The notes under the pieces are model-generated. The model worked only from the letters and a program-made list of their open reading frames with translations. It made no database searches and was not told the DNA's origin. A stretch of DNA of 17,880 bases from CAIYXV01 sp035506255. GTDB taxonomy: Bacteria; Margulisbacteria; WOR-1; XYC2-FULL-46-14; WPAF01. Numbering within the stretch: the stretch's first letter is position 1; each line of letters starts with the position of its first letter. This document shows positions 1 to 6,662 of this stretch, in pieces. Location: contig DATJPS010000035.1 of assembly GCA_035506255.1 (NCBI GenBank), positions 1 through 17,880 of the forward strand, given 5' to 3'. Position numbers and translations under genes: made by a program.

Positions 1-186
1 GCGGTCACGCTCTTCGTTATCATCGCCGGATATCTAAGCGGCAACCTGGCGCTGGCGCAGGCGATGGCGATCACGGTGATCGTGATCGAGGTGGTGGTGG
101 TAGTGGTGGCGGCGGGGATCATACTCGGGTTCTTCAAGGAATTCGATTCGCTTAACGTCAGGAACGCAAGGAGCATGAAGGGATGA
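1..186 (+). CDS. NuoK/MrpC-like membrane subunit of the hydrogenase complex (3' part only)
   Basis: Only the last 61 residues are in the window; the 5' end is cut off. Two hydrophobic segments are visible, the second about residues 21-44. It carries a glutamate in the membrane (motif ITVIVIEVVVV), followed by a basic tail ending NARSMKG. This resembles the end of complex I NuoK, where a membrane glutamate sits in a similar helix and the tail ends in MRG, while the ITVIVI stretch also recalls MrpC of Na+/H+ antiporters. Such subunits belong to the ion-translocating membrane arm of complex I and of group 4 hydrogenases. The stop codon overlaps the next start (ATGA at 183-186), so the two are translationally coupled. 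The assignment rests on a short piece; other antiporter-like subunits probably lie upstream. Confidence 0.65.
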   Translation, partial: AVTLFVIIAGYLSGNLALAQAMAITVIVIEVVVVVVAAGIILGFFKEFDSLNVRNARSMKG

Positions 187-512
187 AATATTTGCTCACT
201 CCGCCGGTCGCGTTCGTTATATTGCTGTTCGTTTCGTGGTTGCTGGCGTTCGGCTCGGCCGCGCTCGCCTTTAAGCGGAAGGGTCCGGTAGGGGCGCTGT
301 CAAAAGCGTACGCCGGCGGGGAAGACGTGAAGAAGCACCGGGTGCAGCCGGATTACAGCCAGTTCTTCCCGTTCGCGTTCTTCTTCACCATCCTGCATGT
401 GGTGACGCTGATGGTGGCGACGGTGCCGTCGGGGAGCGTGGGGATATTCCTGATGGCCGTGATCTACATTCTGGGGGCGTTGTTCGGTCTGTTCGTACTG
501 TTCAGGAGATAA
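183..512 (+). CDS. NuoA-like small membrane subunit of the hydrogenase complex
   Basis: 109 residues with three predicted membrane helices at about 8-29, 61-80 and 86-107. A loop between helices 1 and 2 contains AGGED and then DYSQFFPFAFFF. The layout matches complex I NuoA, which has three helices, a glycine/glutamate loop after helix 1 and an aromatic start to helix 2. The acidic DVE-type residues of NuoA helix 2 are absent; the corresponding place reads TILHVVTL. In complex I this subunit packs beside NuoH at the junction of the membrane and peripheral arms. Here it sits directly before the small subunit, as nuoA precedes nuoB. It overlaps the preceding gene by 4 bases and ends 1 base before the next start. 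The family call is by layout and weak similarity; it could also be an Mbh-specific small subunit. Confidence 0.55.
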   Translation: MKYLLTPPVAFVILLFVSWLLAFGSAALAFKRKGPVGALSKAYAGGEDVKKHRVQPDYSQFFPFAFFFTILHVVTLMVATVPSGSVGIFLMAVIYILGALFGLFVLFRR

Positions 513-513
513 A

Positions 514-951
514 ATGAAAGTAATCGATAAGATAGTTCACTGGGCCAGGCTTAAATCGCCGTGGATATTGCATTTTAACACCGGCGCCTGCAACGCCTGC
601 GACATCGAGATCATCGCGGCGCTGACCCCGCGGTTCGACATCGAGCGTTTTGGCGTACAGCTCAAGGGAACGCCCCGTCACGCCGACATCCTGGTCTGCT
701 CCGGTCCGGTGACCAGGCAGATCCGCGACCGGCTGGTCCGCATCTACGAGCAGATGCCGGAGCCGAAGTTCGTGGTGGCGGTGGGGACCTGCGCCACCAG
801 CGGCGGCGTGTTCCAGGGCCTTTACAATATTTTAGGTGGGATAGACCAGGCGATTCCGGTGAACGCGTATATACCCGGATGCCCGGCCAGCCCTCAAGCG
901 ATAATAGACGGAGTGGTAAAACTCCTTAAGAAGCTGGAGGAATCGGAATGA
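514..951 (+). CDS. Energy-converting [NiFe] hydrogenase small subunit (NuoB/MbhJ-like)
   Basis: 145 residues. It carries the proximal [4Fe-4S] cluster that passes electrons between the NiFe site and the ferredoxin-like subunit. Cluster ligands are visible as C26-x2-C29 (GACNACDIEI), C93 (VGTCATSGG) and C123 (IPGCPASP). The C-x2-C spacing is typical of group 4 hydrogenases, whereas complex I NuoB has adjacent cysteines. A further cysteine, C62 in LVCSGPVT, is probably not a ligand. The length is short, as usual for this family: there is no signal peptide and no extra cluster domain, so the protein is cytoplasmic and membrane-associated through its partners. A good ribosome site, AGGAG at 504-508, lies 5 bases before the ATG. 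The stop overlaps the next start (ATGA). Confidence 0.9.
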   Translation: MKVIDKIVHWARLKSPWILHFNTGACNACDIEIIAALTPRFDIERFGVQLKGTPRHADILVCSGPVTRQIRDRLVRIYEQMPEPKFVVAVGTCATSGGVFQGLYNILGGIDQAIPVNAYIPGCPASPQAIIDGVVKLLKKLEESE

Positions 952-2702
952 GCGATACTGAAAACGTTAAGTCAAAGCTCGAGGCCAAGTTCGATTTTCT
1001 AAAGGATAAGGTCCTGTTGCAGAGAGAACGCCGGCTGTGGGCGGAGGTCCCGTACGACAAGTTCATGGAGGTATTCGACCACGCGGTCAAGCAACTCGGG
1101 TTCGCGTTCCTCAACACCATCACCGGGCTCGATGCCGGCGCGGACCTTGAATATATTTACCATCTGGCGCAGGCCGAGGGAACGATGCTCAACCTCAAGA
1201 CCAAACAATCAAAAGATAAGCCGATAAAGACGATCACCGGCTACTTCCCGAGCGGGATCATCTACGAGCGCGAGCTGGTGGACCTGCTGGGGGCGAAGAT
1301 CGACACGCTCCCGCCCGGCATAAGATATCCGCTCCCGGATGACTGGCCGGACAATCAATATCCGCTCCGCAAGGACTGGAACGCGGACGTGCTCGACAAG
1401 AATGTCGGCGGCAAGATGGAAGGGGAGAACCTCAACATCACCGTCGGTCCGAACTACATGAAAGAACCGTCGGACTTCAGTATCGCGCATACCAATGACG
1501 TTACCATCCCGATCGGCCCGCAGCACCCGGCGCTCAAGGAGCCGGAAAGCTTTTCGGTTGCGCTGAGGGGCGAAAAGATCGCCGCCATCCAACTCCGCCT
1601 CGGTTACAACCACCGCGGGATCGAGAAGGGGGCCGAACAGCGCTCCTACATCCAGGACGTTTACTTGATCGAGCGGATCTGCGGGATCTGCTCACATTCG
1701 CATTCTACCGCATATGTGCAGGCGGTGGAGGAGATCGCCGGGTTGGCAGTGCCAAAGCGGGCGCAATACATCCGCACGATCATCGGGGAGCTGGAGCGGG
1801 TGCACAGCCATCTGCTGTGGCTGGGGGTGGCGGGTCATGAGATCGGTTTCGATACCCTGCTCATGTATTCGTGGCGCGACCGCGAAAGCGTGATGGATAT
1901 CCTGGCGCTCATCACCGGCAACCGGGTCAATTACGGCATGAACCTGATCGGCGGGGTACGCCGCGACATCACAAAGGAAGAGATCGACCAGACCTTGAAA
2001 GTGATCGATAAACTCGAGGAGCAGACCAAATATTATATACAGCTGGCGCTCGAGGAAGTGACGCTGATCCAGCGACTCTCCGGCGTCGGTACGCTGACCA
2101 CCGATGATGTGCTCCGGCTGGGAGCGGTCGGACCCACCGCTCGCGCCTCGTCCGTCCCGCGCGATGTTCGGCGCGACGACCCTTACGCCGCTTACGGCGA
2201 GATACCGTTCAAGGTGATAACCGATAACCACAACGATGTTTACGGCCGGACCATCGTCCGCATGCTCGAGCTGATGGAAGCTTACGGCATGATAAGATTC
2301 GCGCTTAACAACCTCCCCGACGGCCCGATCTCCGTCCGCGCTCCGCGCAAGATCCCGGCGGGCGAAGCGATCAGCCGGTATGAGGCGCCGCGCGGCGAGG
2401 ATGTGCATTATGTCCGTTCCAACGGGACCGAGAACCCGGAACGGGTGAAGGTCCGCGCGCCGACCTTGGCCAACACCCAGGCAGTTTCCAAGATGCTGGA
2501 GGACCGCTACCTGGCCGATCTCCCGATCGTGGTGGCGGCGATCGACCCGTGTTTCTCCTGTACCGACCGCTCGATCTCGGTGGTCAGCCTGGATAACGAA
2601 GAACGGAAGACGATGACCTGGAAACAATTGCGTGATTACAGCGTCGACTGGTACAAAAAGCAAGGAGTCGACTTCTCCAAAATGAAAAGGAGCTCGTTTT
2701 AA
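948..2702 (+). CDS. Energy-converting [NiFe] hydrogenase large subunit fused to a NuoC-like domain (NuoCD/HycE-like)
   Basis: 584 residues. Residues 1 to about 150 form a NuoC-like domain; from about 175 the NuoD-type catalytic subunit follows, beginning with IPIGPQHPALKEPE. The Ni-Fe active site ligands are all present: C245-x2-C248 in RICGICSHSHS and C535-x2-C538 in DPCFSCTDR. This separates it from complex I NuoD and from cysteine-less hydrogenase-related proteins, and predicts real H2 activity. A 43-residue tail follows R541; in HycE-type enzymes such a tail is removed after Ni insertion, consistent with the HycI-type peptidase at 3996. GGAGG at 936-940 lies 7 bases before the ATG, which overlaps the stop of the small subunit. 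NuoC-D fusions also occur in HycE and in some complex I. The direction of catalysis cannot be read from sequence. Confidence 0.92.
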   Translation: MSDTENVKSKLEAKFDFLKDKVLLQRERRLWAEVPYDKFMEVFDHAVKQLGFAFLNTITGLDAGADLEYIYHLAQAEGTMLNLKTKQSKDKPIKTITGYFPSGIIYERELVDLLGAKIDTLPPGIRYPLPDDWPDNQYPLRKDWNADVLDKNVGGKMEGENLNITVGPNYMKEPSDFSIAHTNDVTIPIGPQHPALKEPESFSVALRGEKIAAIQLRLGYNHRGIEKGAEQRSYIQDVYLIERICGICSHSHSTAYVQAVEEIAGLAVPKRAQYIRTIIGELERVHSHLLWLGVAGHEIGFDTLLMYSWRDRESVMDILALITGNRVNYGMNLIGGVRRDITKEEIDQTLKVIDKLEEQTKYYIQLALEEVTLIQRLSGVGTLTTDDVLRLGAVGPTARASSVPRDVRRDDPYAAYGEIPFKVITDNHNDVYGRTIVRMLELMEAYGMIRFALNNLPDGPISVRAPRKIPAGEAISRYEAPRGEDVHYVRSNGTENPERVKVRAPTLANTQAVSKMLEDRYLADLPIVVAAIDPCFSCTDRSISVVSLDNEERKTMTWKQLRDYSVDWYKKQGVDFSKMKRSSF

Positions 2703-2705
2703 TTG

Positions 2706-3641
2706 ATGGCTTTGTTCAAGATGCTGGTTTTCCCGGGACTGCTCTTTTTGAGCGCGGTCAGCCTGTTCGCGGAATTCTTTGACCGCAAGCTTTACGCCCG
2801 TCTGCAGAACCGCGTCGGGCCGCCCTGGTTCCAGCCGCTGGCCGACTTCATCAAACTGCTGGGCAAAGAAGACGTGGTGCCGGAAGAGGCCGATCGCCGG
2901 ATGTTCGATCTGGCCCCGGTATTCGCGCTAACGGCGGTGGTGGTCGCTTTCCTGTACATCCCGATGTGGGGCACGCATGCCATATATTCTTTCAGCGGCG
3001 ATCTGATCGTGGTCCTTTATCTTCTGACCATCCCGACGCTCACCTTTTTCCTGGGCGGCTGGTATTCGCGTTCGCTGTTCTCCACCATCGGCGCGGTCCG
3101 CTCCATTACCCAGCTGTTCGCTTACGAGATACCGCTCTTCGTCGCCATATTGGCCCCGGCGATGCTGGCCAACACCTGGTCGCTGTCGGAGATGGCCGTT
3201 TTCTACCACGCGCATCCTTATTACTGGCTTATCAACCTGATCGCATTCGGCGTAGGACTGGTATCGTTGCTCGGCAAACTTGAAAGAGTGCCGTTCGACA
3301 TCCCCGAAGCGGAGACCGAGATCGTCGCTGGCAGCTTCACGGAGTACAGCGGGCGCCTGCTCGCGTATTTCCGGATGGCGATCGATATCGAAGCGGTGGT
3401 CGGCGCATCGCTTCTGGCCGCGGTCTTCCTGCCGTTCGGGCTGGGGCTGCCGCCGGTCATCGGGTTCGTTCTTTACCTCGTCAAAGTTTTCGCGATCATC
3501 GCCGTGCTGGCGCTGTTCCGGACCGTTTTCGCCCGCCTCCGAATCGACCAGATGGTGGAGTTCTGCTGGAAGTGGGTGGCGCCGATCGCGTTCCTGCAGA
3601 TATTGATAAATCTGGTCTTGAAGGTGTTCGTGATAAGATGA
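2706..3641 (+). CDS. NuoH/MbhM-like membrane subunit of energy-converting hydrogenase
   Basis: About 311 residues with some eight hydrophobic helices. Two NuoH signatures are clear: DRKLYARLQNRVGPPW near the N-terminus and ERVPFDIPEAETEIVAGSFT in the centre, followed by EYSG. The acidic residues in that central loop are thought to link redox chemistry to ion movement in complex I and related hydrogenases. The subunit anchors the peripheral arm to the membrane. ATG at 2706 is preferred as the start; TTG at 2703 is also possible and adds one residue, and AAGGAG at 2687-2692 lies 10-13 bases upstream of either. The stop overlaps the next ATG (ATGA). Gene order (small, large, NuoH-like, NuoI-like) is the standard one for this complex. 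Confidence 0.9.
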   Translation: MALFKMLVFPGLLFLSAVSLFAEFFDRKLYARLQNRVGPPWFQPLADFIKLLGKEDVVPEEADRRMFDLAPVFALTAVVVAFLYIPMWGTHAIYSFSGDLIVVLYLLTIPTLTFFLGGWYSRSLFSTIGAVRSITQLFAYEIPLFVAILAPAMLANTWSLSEMAVFYHAHPYYWLINLIAFGVGLVSLLGKLERVPFDIPEAETEIVAGSFTEYSGRLLAYFRMAIDIEAVVGASLLAAVFLPFGLGLPPVIGFVLYLVKVFAIIAVLALFRTVFARLRIDQMVEFCWKWVAPIAFLQILINLVLKVFVIR

Positions 3642-4033
3642 AAAAACCGTTCGTCCACCCGGGGAAAATGATCGAGTTCGTCCTGCAGTCGCTGTTCAAA
3701 AAACCGGCGACCGTCAACTATCCTTTTGAGAAGATGAAGATGCCGGAGCATTTCCGCGGCAAGCTCAACTTCATGGCCGATAAGTGCATTGGTTGCATGA
3801 TGTGCGTGAAGGACTGCCCGGCTAAAGCGATCCAGATCAAGAAGGTCGGGGAAAAACGGTTCGAATGCGACATAGATCTCGGCAAATGCGTTTATTGCGG
3901 GCAGTGTGTCGATTCGTGCCCCCGCAAGGCGCTGGAGATCACCCCCGAGTTCGAGCTGGCCCAGATCGACCGCGATAAACTAAAGATCGTATTTCATGCG
4001 CCTGAACCAACGACTGAGCCAAAGGCTCAATAA
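3638..4033 (+). CDS. NuoI/MbhN-like 2x[4Fe-4S] ferredoxin subunit of the hydrogenase
   Basis: 131 residues from the ATG that overlaps the NuoH-like stop. Two classical [4Fe-4S] motifs are present: CIGCMMCVKDCP (C50, C53, C56, C60) and CVYCGQCVDSCP (C84, C87, C90, C94). The N-terminal 40 residues are basic and amphipathic, as in NuoI, where they lie along the membrane. The protein wires an external donor, probably reduced ferredoxin, to the small subunit cluster. The frame stays open upstream to 3572, but that start lies inside the NuoH-like gene and would add 22 unrelated residues, so 3638 is chosen. The tail after about residue 115 is rich in proline and threonine. The last 38 bases overlap the next gene. 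Confidence 0.9.
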   Translation: MKKPFVHPGKMIEFVLQSLFKKPATVNYPFEKMKMPEHFRGKLNFMADKCIGCMMCVKDCPAKAIQIKKVGEKRFECDIDLGKCVYCGQCVDSCPRKALEITPEFELAQIDRDKLKIVFHAPEPTTEPKAQ

Positions 4034-4700
4034 CGCCCGCAATATAACCTTCCTGGGGGTGGGCTCCGACCTCCGGGGCGACGATGCCGCCGGGATGCTG
4101 CTCGCCCAGAAGATCGAGGAGGCCTGCCCCTACGTGAAGGTGATTTACGGCGGCACCGCGCCCGAGAACTTCACCGGCGAGATAAAAAAAGCCAAACCCG
4201 ACCTGCTGGTGATCGCCGATAGCGCGGAAATGAACGAGCCGCCCGGCACCGTCCGCCTGATAACCCCGGAAGAGGTGGGGGGGTACACTTTCAGTACGCA
4301 CGCCCTGCCGCTGAAAGTGATGATCGATTTCATCCGGCACGATATCACCTGCGAAGTGGAGATCATCGCCATTCAGCCCGCGACGCTCAAGTTCGGCGAT
4401 CCGGTCTCCCCGGCGGTGGCGGATGCGGTCGACGAACTGGCGGAGGAGATACGGGATTCGTTGAAAACCGGGCCGGATTCGGATAAAATAAGGGAAGCGA
4501 GACGGATCGTCGGCGGAGATGTCATGAAAGCGTTGCCGATCGGTTTTGAGATCGCGGTGGCGACATTCCTCGGCGCGTTCATCGGCTACGAGGCCGATCT
4601 CCGGTTGAGGTCCGCGCCGGTCGGTCTGGCGGTCGGGGTGGTGGCAGGGGCGGTCGCCGGATTATGGAACGGGATAAGGATCGGGCTTAAAATTAAATGA
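3996..4700 (+). CDS. HycI-type hydrogenase maturation peptidase fused in frame to an AtpZ/AtpI-like membrane domain
   Basis: 234 residues. Residues 16 to about 157 match the M52 hydrogenase maturation peptidases (HycI branch): FLGVGSDLRGDDAAG at 19-33 with D29/D30, VIADSAEM at 72-79 with D75, and STHALPL at 100-106 with H102. The two acidic sites and the histidine fit the residues that bind nickel in the precursor. Its likely target is the tail of the large subunit encoded at 948-2702. The frame then runs without a stop into a short charged linker and, from M177, a two-helix domain beginning MKALPIGFEIAVATF that resembles AtpZ/AtpI. No AtpI is otherwise present before atpB. M177 has its own ribosome-site-like GGAG, so one long protein, two proteins, or both may be made. 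The start overlaps the upstream gene by 38 bases and has a weak ribosome site. The stop overlaps the atpB start. Confidence 0.85.
   Translation: MRLNQRLSQRLNNARNITFLGVGSDLRGDDAAGMLLAQKIEEACPYVKVIYGGTAPENFTGEIKKAKPDLLVIADSAEMNEPPGTVRLITPEEVGGYTFSTHALPLKVMIDFIRHDITCEVEIIAIQPATLKFGDPVSPAVADAVDELAEEIRDSLKTGPDSDKIREARRIVGGDVMKALPIGFEIAVATFLGAFIGYEADLRLRSAPVGLAVGVVAGAVAGLWNGIRIGLKIK
4524..4700 (+). other. AtpZ/AtpI-like two-helix domain with a possible internal start
   Basis: These 58 residues are the C-terminal part of the peptidase frame. Helix 1 (GFEIAVATFLGAFIGYEAD) and helix 2 (PVGLAVGVVAGAVAGLWNG) flank a short charged loop. This is the pattern of the small AtpZ/AtpI proteins encoded just before atpB in many bacteria, which are linked to c-ring assembly or Mg2+ supply for the ATP synthase. 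An ATG at 4524-4526 is preceded by GGAG at 4515-4518 with a 5-base gap, a credible site for separate translation. The length is a little below the usual 70-100 residues. The assignment rests on helix pattern, glycine spacing and position before atpB. Confidence 0.65.
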
Positions 4701-5428
4701 ATTTATTCGAGCATCTTAAACAGGTAAAACTGGTAACACTCACATTATTCGGGTTTGACATCTCGATCACGAACGGGGTACTCGTCGCTTTCATCGCCGC
4801 GGCGCTGGTCTTGATCTTTTTCTATTTCGCCGGGAGGCGCGCGCAGCTAAAGCCGTCGCTTTTACAGACCACCGCCGAATTCCTGGTCCAGTTCATCAAT
4901 GACGAAATGCTGGCCCCTCTTGGCAAGGACGCCGGGCGCTGGCTTCCTTTTATCACTGCGATCTTCTGCTATGTTCTATTCTGCAATCTTCTGGGATTGA
5001 TCCCGGGGGTCGTCCCGCCGACCAGCAATGTCAATTTTACCGGCACATTGGCGGTGATCGTCTTCTTTACCGTCCAGATCACCGGCGTCGTCAAGAAGGG
5101 GCCGCTCGGCTACCTCGGGTCGCTGATCCCGCCGGGCATTCCGGTATTTCTCGCTCCGTTCATATTCCCGATCGAGCTGGTGGGGCAGATCGCGCGTCCG
5201 TTCTCGCTGGCGGTCAGGTTGTTCGCCAACATGTTCGCCGGGCACGCCATCATTCTCACCCTTATCGGGCTGATCTTCATCTTCCGCAGTTATCTAGTGA
5301 TCCCGTTCCCGGTGGTCGGGAACGTGGCGATCCTGGCGTTCGAGCTGTTCGTAAGCTTCATCCAGGCGTTCATCTTTGCGTTCTTGTCCGCTTCTTATAT
5401 AATAGGAGCGGTGAGTGCGGAGCATTAG
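4697..5428 (+). CDS. atpB: F1Fo ATP synthase subunit a
   Basis: 243 residues, strongly hydrophobic with five or six membrane helices. The key helix reads RPFSLAVRLFANMFAGH: R174 matches the essential arginine that faces the c-ring glutamate, and the N and GH after it are also family-typical. Subunit a forms the two half-channels for the coupling ion. The ATG overlaps the stop of the peptidase-AtpZ gene (ATGA at 4697-4700), so the ATP synthase genes are translationally linked to the hydrogenase maturation gene. The stop codon TAG at 5426-5428 overlaps the ribosome site of atpE. Confidence 0.96.
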   Translation: MNLFEHLKQVKLVTLTLFGFDISITNGVLVAFIAAALVLIFFYFAGRRAQLKPSLLQTTAEFLVQFINDEMLAPLGKDAGRWLPFITAIFCYVLFCNLLGLIPGVVPPTSNVNFTGTLAVIVFFTVQITGVVKKGPLGYLGSLIPPGIPVFLAPFIFPIELVGQIARPFSLAVRLFANMFAGHAIILTLIGLIFIFRSYLVIPFPVVGNVAILAFELFVSFIQAFIFAFLSASYIIGAVSAEH

Positions 5429-5434
5429 GAGGTG
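5427..5434 (+). promoter_or_regulatory. Near-consensus Shine-Dalgarno site of atpE
   Basis: AGGAGGTG with a 5-base gap to the atpE ATG is the best match to the anti-Shine-Dalgarno sequence that I saw in the window. It shares bases with the atpB stop codon. A strong site here fits the need for several c subunits per complex, since all subunits come from one transcript. Confidence 0.75.
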
Positions 5435-5439
5435 CTTTA

Positions 5440-5664
5440 ATGGATAAATTGGGAGCGTTTTTAGGGGCCGGTTTCAGCATCGGATTGGCGGCATTGGGAA
5501 CAGGGGTCGGCATCGGGCTTTTGGCGGCAAAGGCGATGGAAGGGATCGCGCGGCAGCCGGAAGCGACCGGGAACATCCGGACCTCGATGATCATCGCGAT
5601 CGCGTTCGTTGAGGCGATCTGTCTTTACGCGCTGGTCGTATCGCTGATCCTGGTGACCAAATAA
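5440..5664 (+). CDS. atpE: F1Fo ATP synthase subunit c
   Basis: 74 residues forming a two-helix hairpin. Helix 1 is glycine-rich (GTGVGIGLLAAKAMEGIA), the polar loop contains R38-Q39-P40 that touches gamma/epsilon, and helix 2 carries the ion-binding E58 in AIAFVEAICLYALV. In Na+-type rings of the Ilyobacter kind, a glutamine stands in helix 1 and a serine or threonine follows the glutamate. Here those places are I25 and A59, which favours H+. The short length without a leader is normal. It stands 11 bases after atpB and is preceded by the strongest ribosome site of the operon. Confidence 0.97.
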   Translation: MDKLGAFLGAGFSIGLAALGTGVGIGLLAAKAMEGIARQPEATGNIRTSMIIAIAFVEAICLYALVVSLILVTK

Positions 5665-5691
5665 GAGACAAAAGGCGGCAAGAGATCTGAT

Positions 5692-6162
5692 ATGTTCGAA
5701 CTTGAGACGGGATTGATCTTCTGGAACACGGTATCGTTCGCGATACTGGTGTTCCTTATGTACAAATGGGTCATCCCGCCGATCGTCGGCGTGCTTAAGG
5801 ACCGGCAAAAAGCGATCGGCGATTCGATCGCGGCGGCGGAAGATAGCCGGAAGCGGTCGGAAGCGGCGCTGGCCGAGAACAAAAAGAAGCTGGCGGAAGC
5901 TGACCGAACCGCCAAGAGCATGGTTGAGCTGGCGAAGTCCGACGGCGAGCGGATGAAAAAGGAAATACTGGAAAAAGCGGAAAAGCAAGCGGGGCTGATC
6001 GCCGAAAAGGCGGAACAGGACATGCAGGCGGAAAAGGCCCGCATCGTGAACGAAGCGAAAAAAGAGATCGCCGACCTGGTGGCGATGGCCGCCGGGCGGG
6101 TAATCGGCAGGGTCATCAATAAAGACGACAATTCGCGTATTATCGAGGAATCACTGCGATGA
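5692..6162 (+). CDS. atpF: F1Fo ATP synthase subunit b
   Basis: 156 residues. One N-terminal membrane helix (about 8-27, GLIFWNTVSFAILVFLMYKW) is followed by a long charged alpha-helical stretch from about residue 40 to the end, rich in alanine, lysine and glutamate. This is the peripheral stalk that holds the alpha/beta head against rotation. There is a single b gene, with no b' copy as in Cyanobacteria and phototrophs. The 27-base gap after atpE is the longest inside the ATP synthase genes and its ribosome site is weak. The stop overlaps the atpH start (ATGA). Confidence 0.94.
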   Translation: MFELETGLIFWNTVSFAILVFLMYKWVIPPIVGVLKDRQKAIGDSIAAAEDSRKRSEAALAENKKKLAEADRTAKSMVELAKSDGERMKKEILEKAEKQAGLIAEKAEQDMQAEKARIVNEAKKEIADLVAMAAGRVIGRVINKDDNSRIIEESLR

Positions 6163-6662
6163 AGAACATCGATCTTGACCGTTTATATGAGATCGCCGCT
6201 GGCCAGGCCGAGCGCCTTTCGGACGAAATGTACGGCATCGCTTACCTGATAAAAAAGAATTATGATCTATTGAGCGCGCTTTCCGATATCCGGTCGTCCG
6301 GGGAATTCAAGAAAAAACTGATCGCCGACCTGACCCCGGGCGCATCGAAAATTTTCACTGATACGATCGCGTTACTGGTAGACCAGGGGTTGCTGGGGGA
6401 GCTGGACGAGGTTTCGCGCCGGTTCACGCTCCTGGTGGCGCAGAAGAACAACATCCGTTACGACGAGCTAATATTCTCGGAAAAACCGGGACCTGAGATC
6501 CTCGGCAAATTCTATAAGATCGGCGGGGACAAGATAAAATTCCGGGTCCAGATCGATTCTTCGATCGCCGGAGGGTTCATCTGGAAGACGATGGACGGCA
6601 AAGTGATGGACGCAAGCATTAAAGGTAGATTATCGCAGATGAGAGAGGAGATCTCGGCTTAA
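6159..6662 (+). CDS. atpH: F1Fo ATP synthase subunit delta
   Basis: 167 residues. The N-terminal part (about 1-105) is the helical bundle that binds the top of the alpha subunits. The C-terminal part shows the family signature in DSSIAGGFIWK and DASIKGRLSQM. Delta joins the head to subunit b. The gene overlaps atpF by 4 bases and atpA by 1 base (TAATG). The divergence of the N-terminal half is normal for this subunit; the call rests on the C-terminal motif and on position. Confidence 0.93.
   Translation: MKNIDLDRLYEIAAGQAERLSDEMYGIAYLIKKNYDLLSALSDIRSSGEFKKKLIADLTPGASKIFTDTIALLVDQGLLGELDEVSRRFTLLVAQKNNIRYDELIFSEKPGPEILGKFYKIGGDKIKFRVQIDSSIAGGFIWKTMDGKVMDASIKGRLSQMREEISA

Noticed and set aside
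1692..2663. Long open frame of 323 codons on the minus strand opposite the hydrogenase large subunit
   Set aside because: It lies opposite a clear gene with all family motifs, and its translation is rich in Arg, His and Asp with no recognisable domain, as expected from antisense of GC-rich codons.
2703..2705. TTG as start of the NuoH-like gene
   Set aside because: The next codon is ATG at 2706 and adding one residue has no effect on the motifs; ATG is the simpler choice, though the TTG cannot be excluded.
3572..3637. Longer N-terminus for the NuoI-like protein
   Set aside because: It would lie inside the NuoH-like gene in another frame and adds residues unlike NuoI; ATG 3638 has the usual ATGA coupling.
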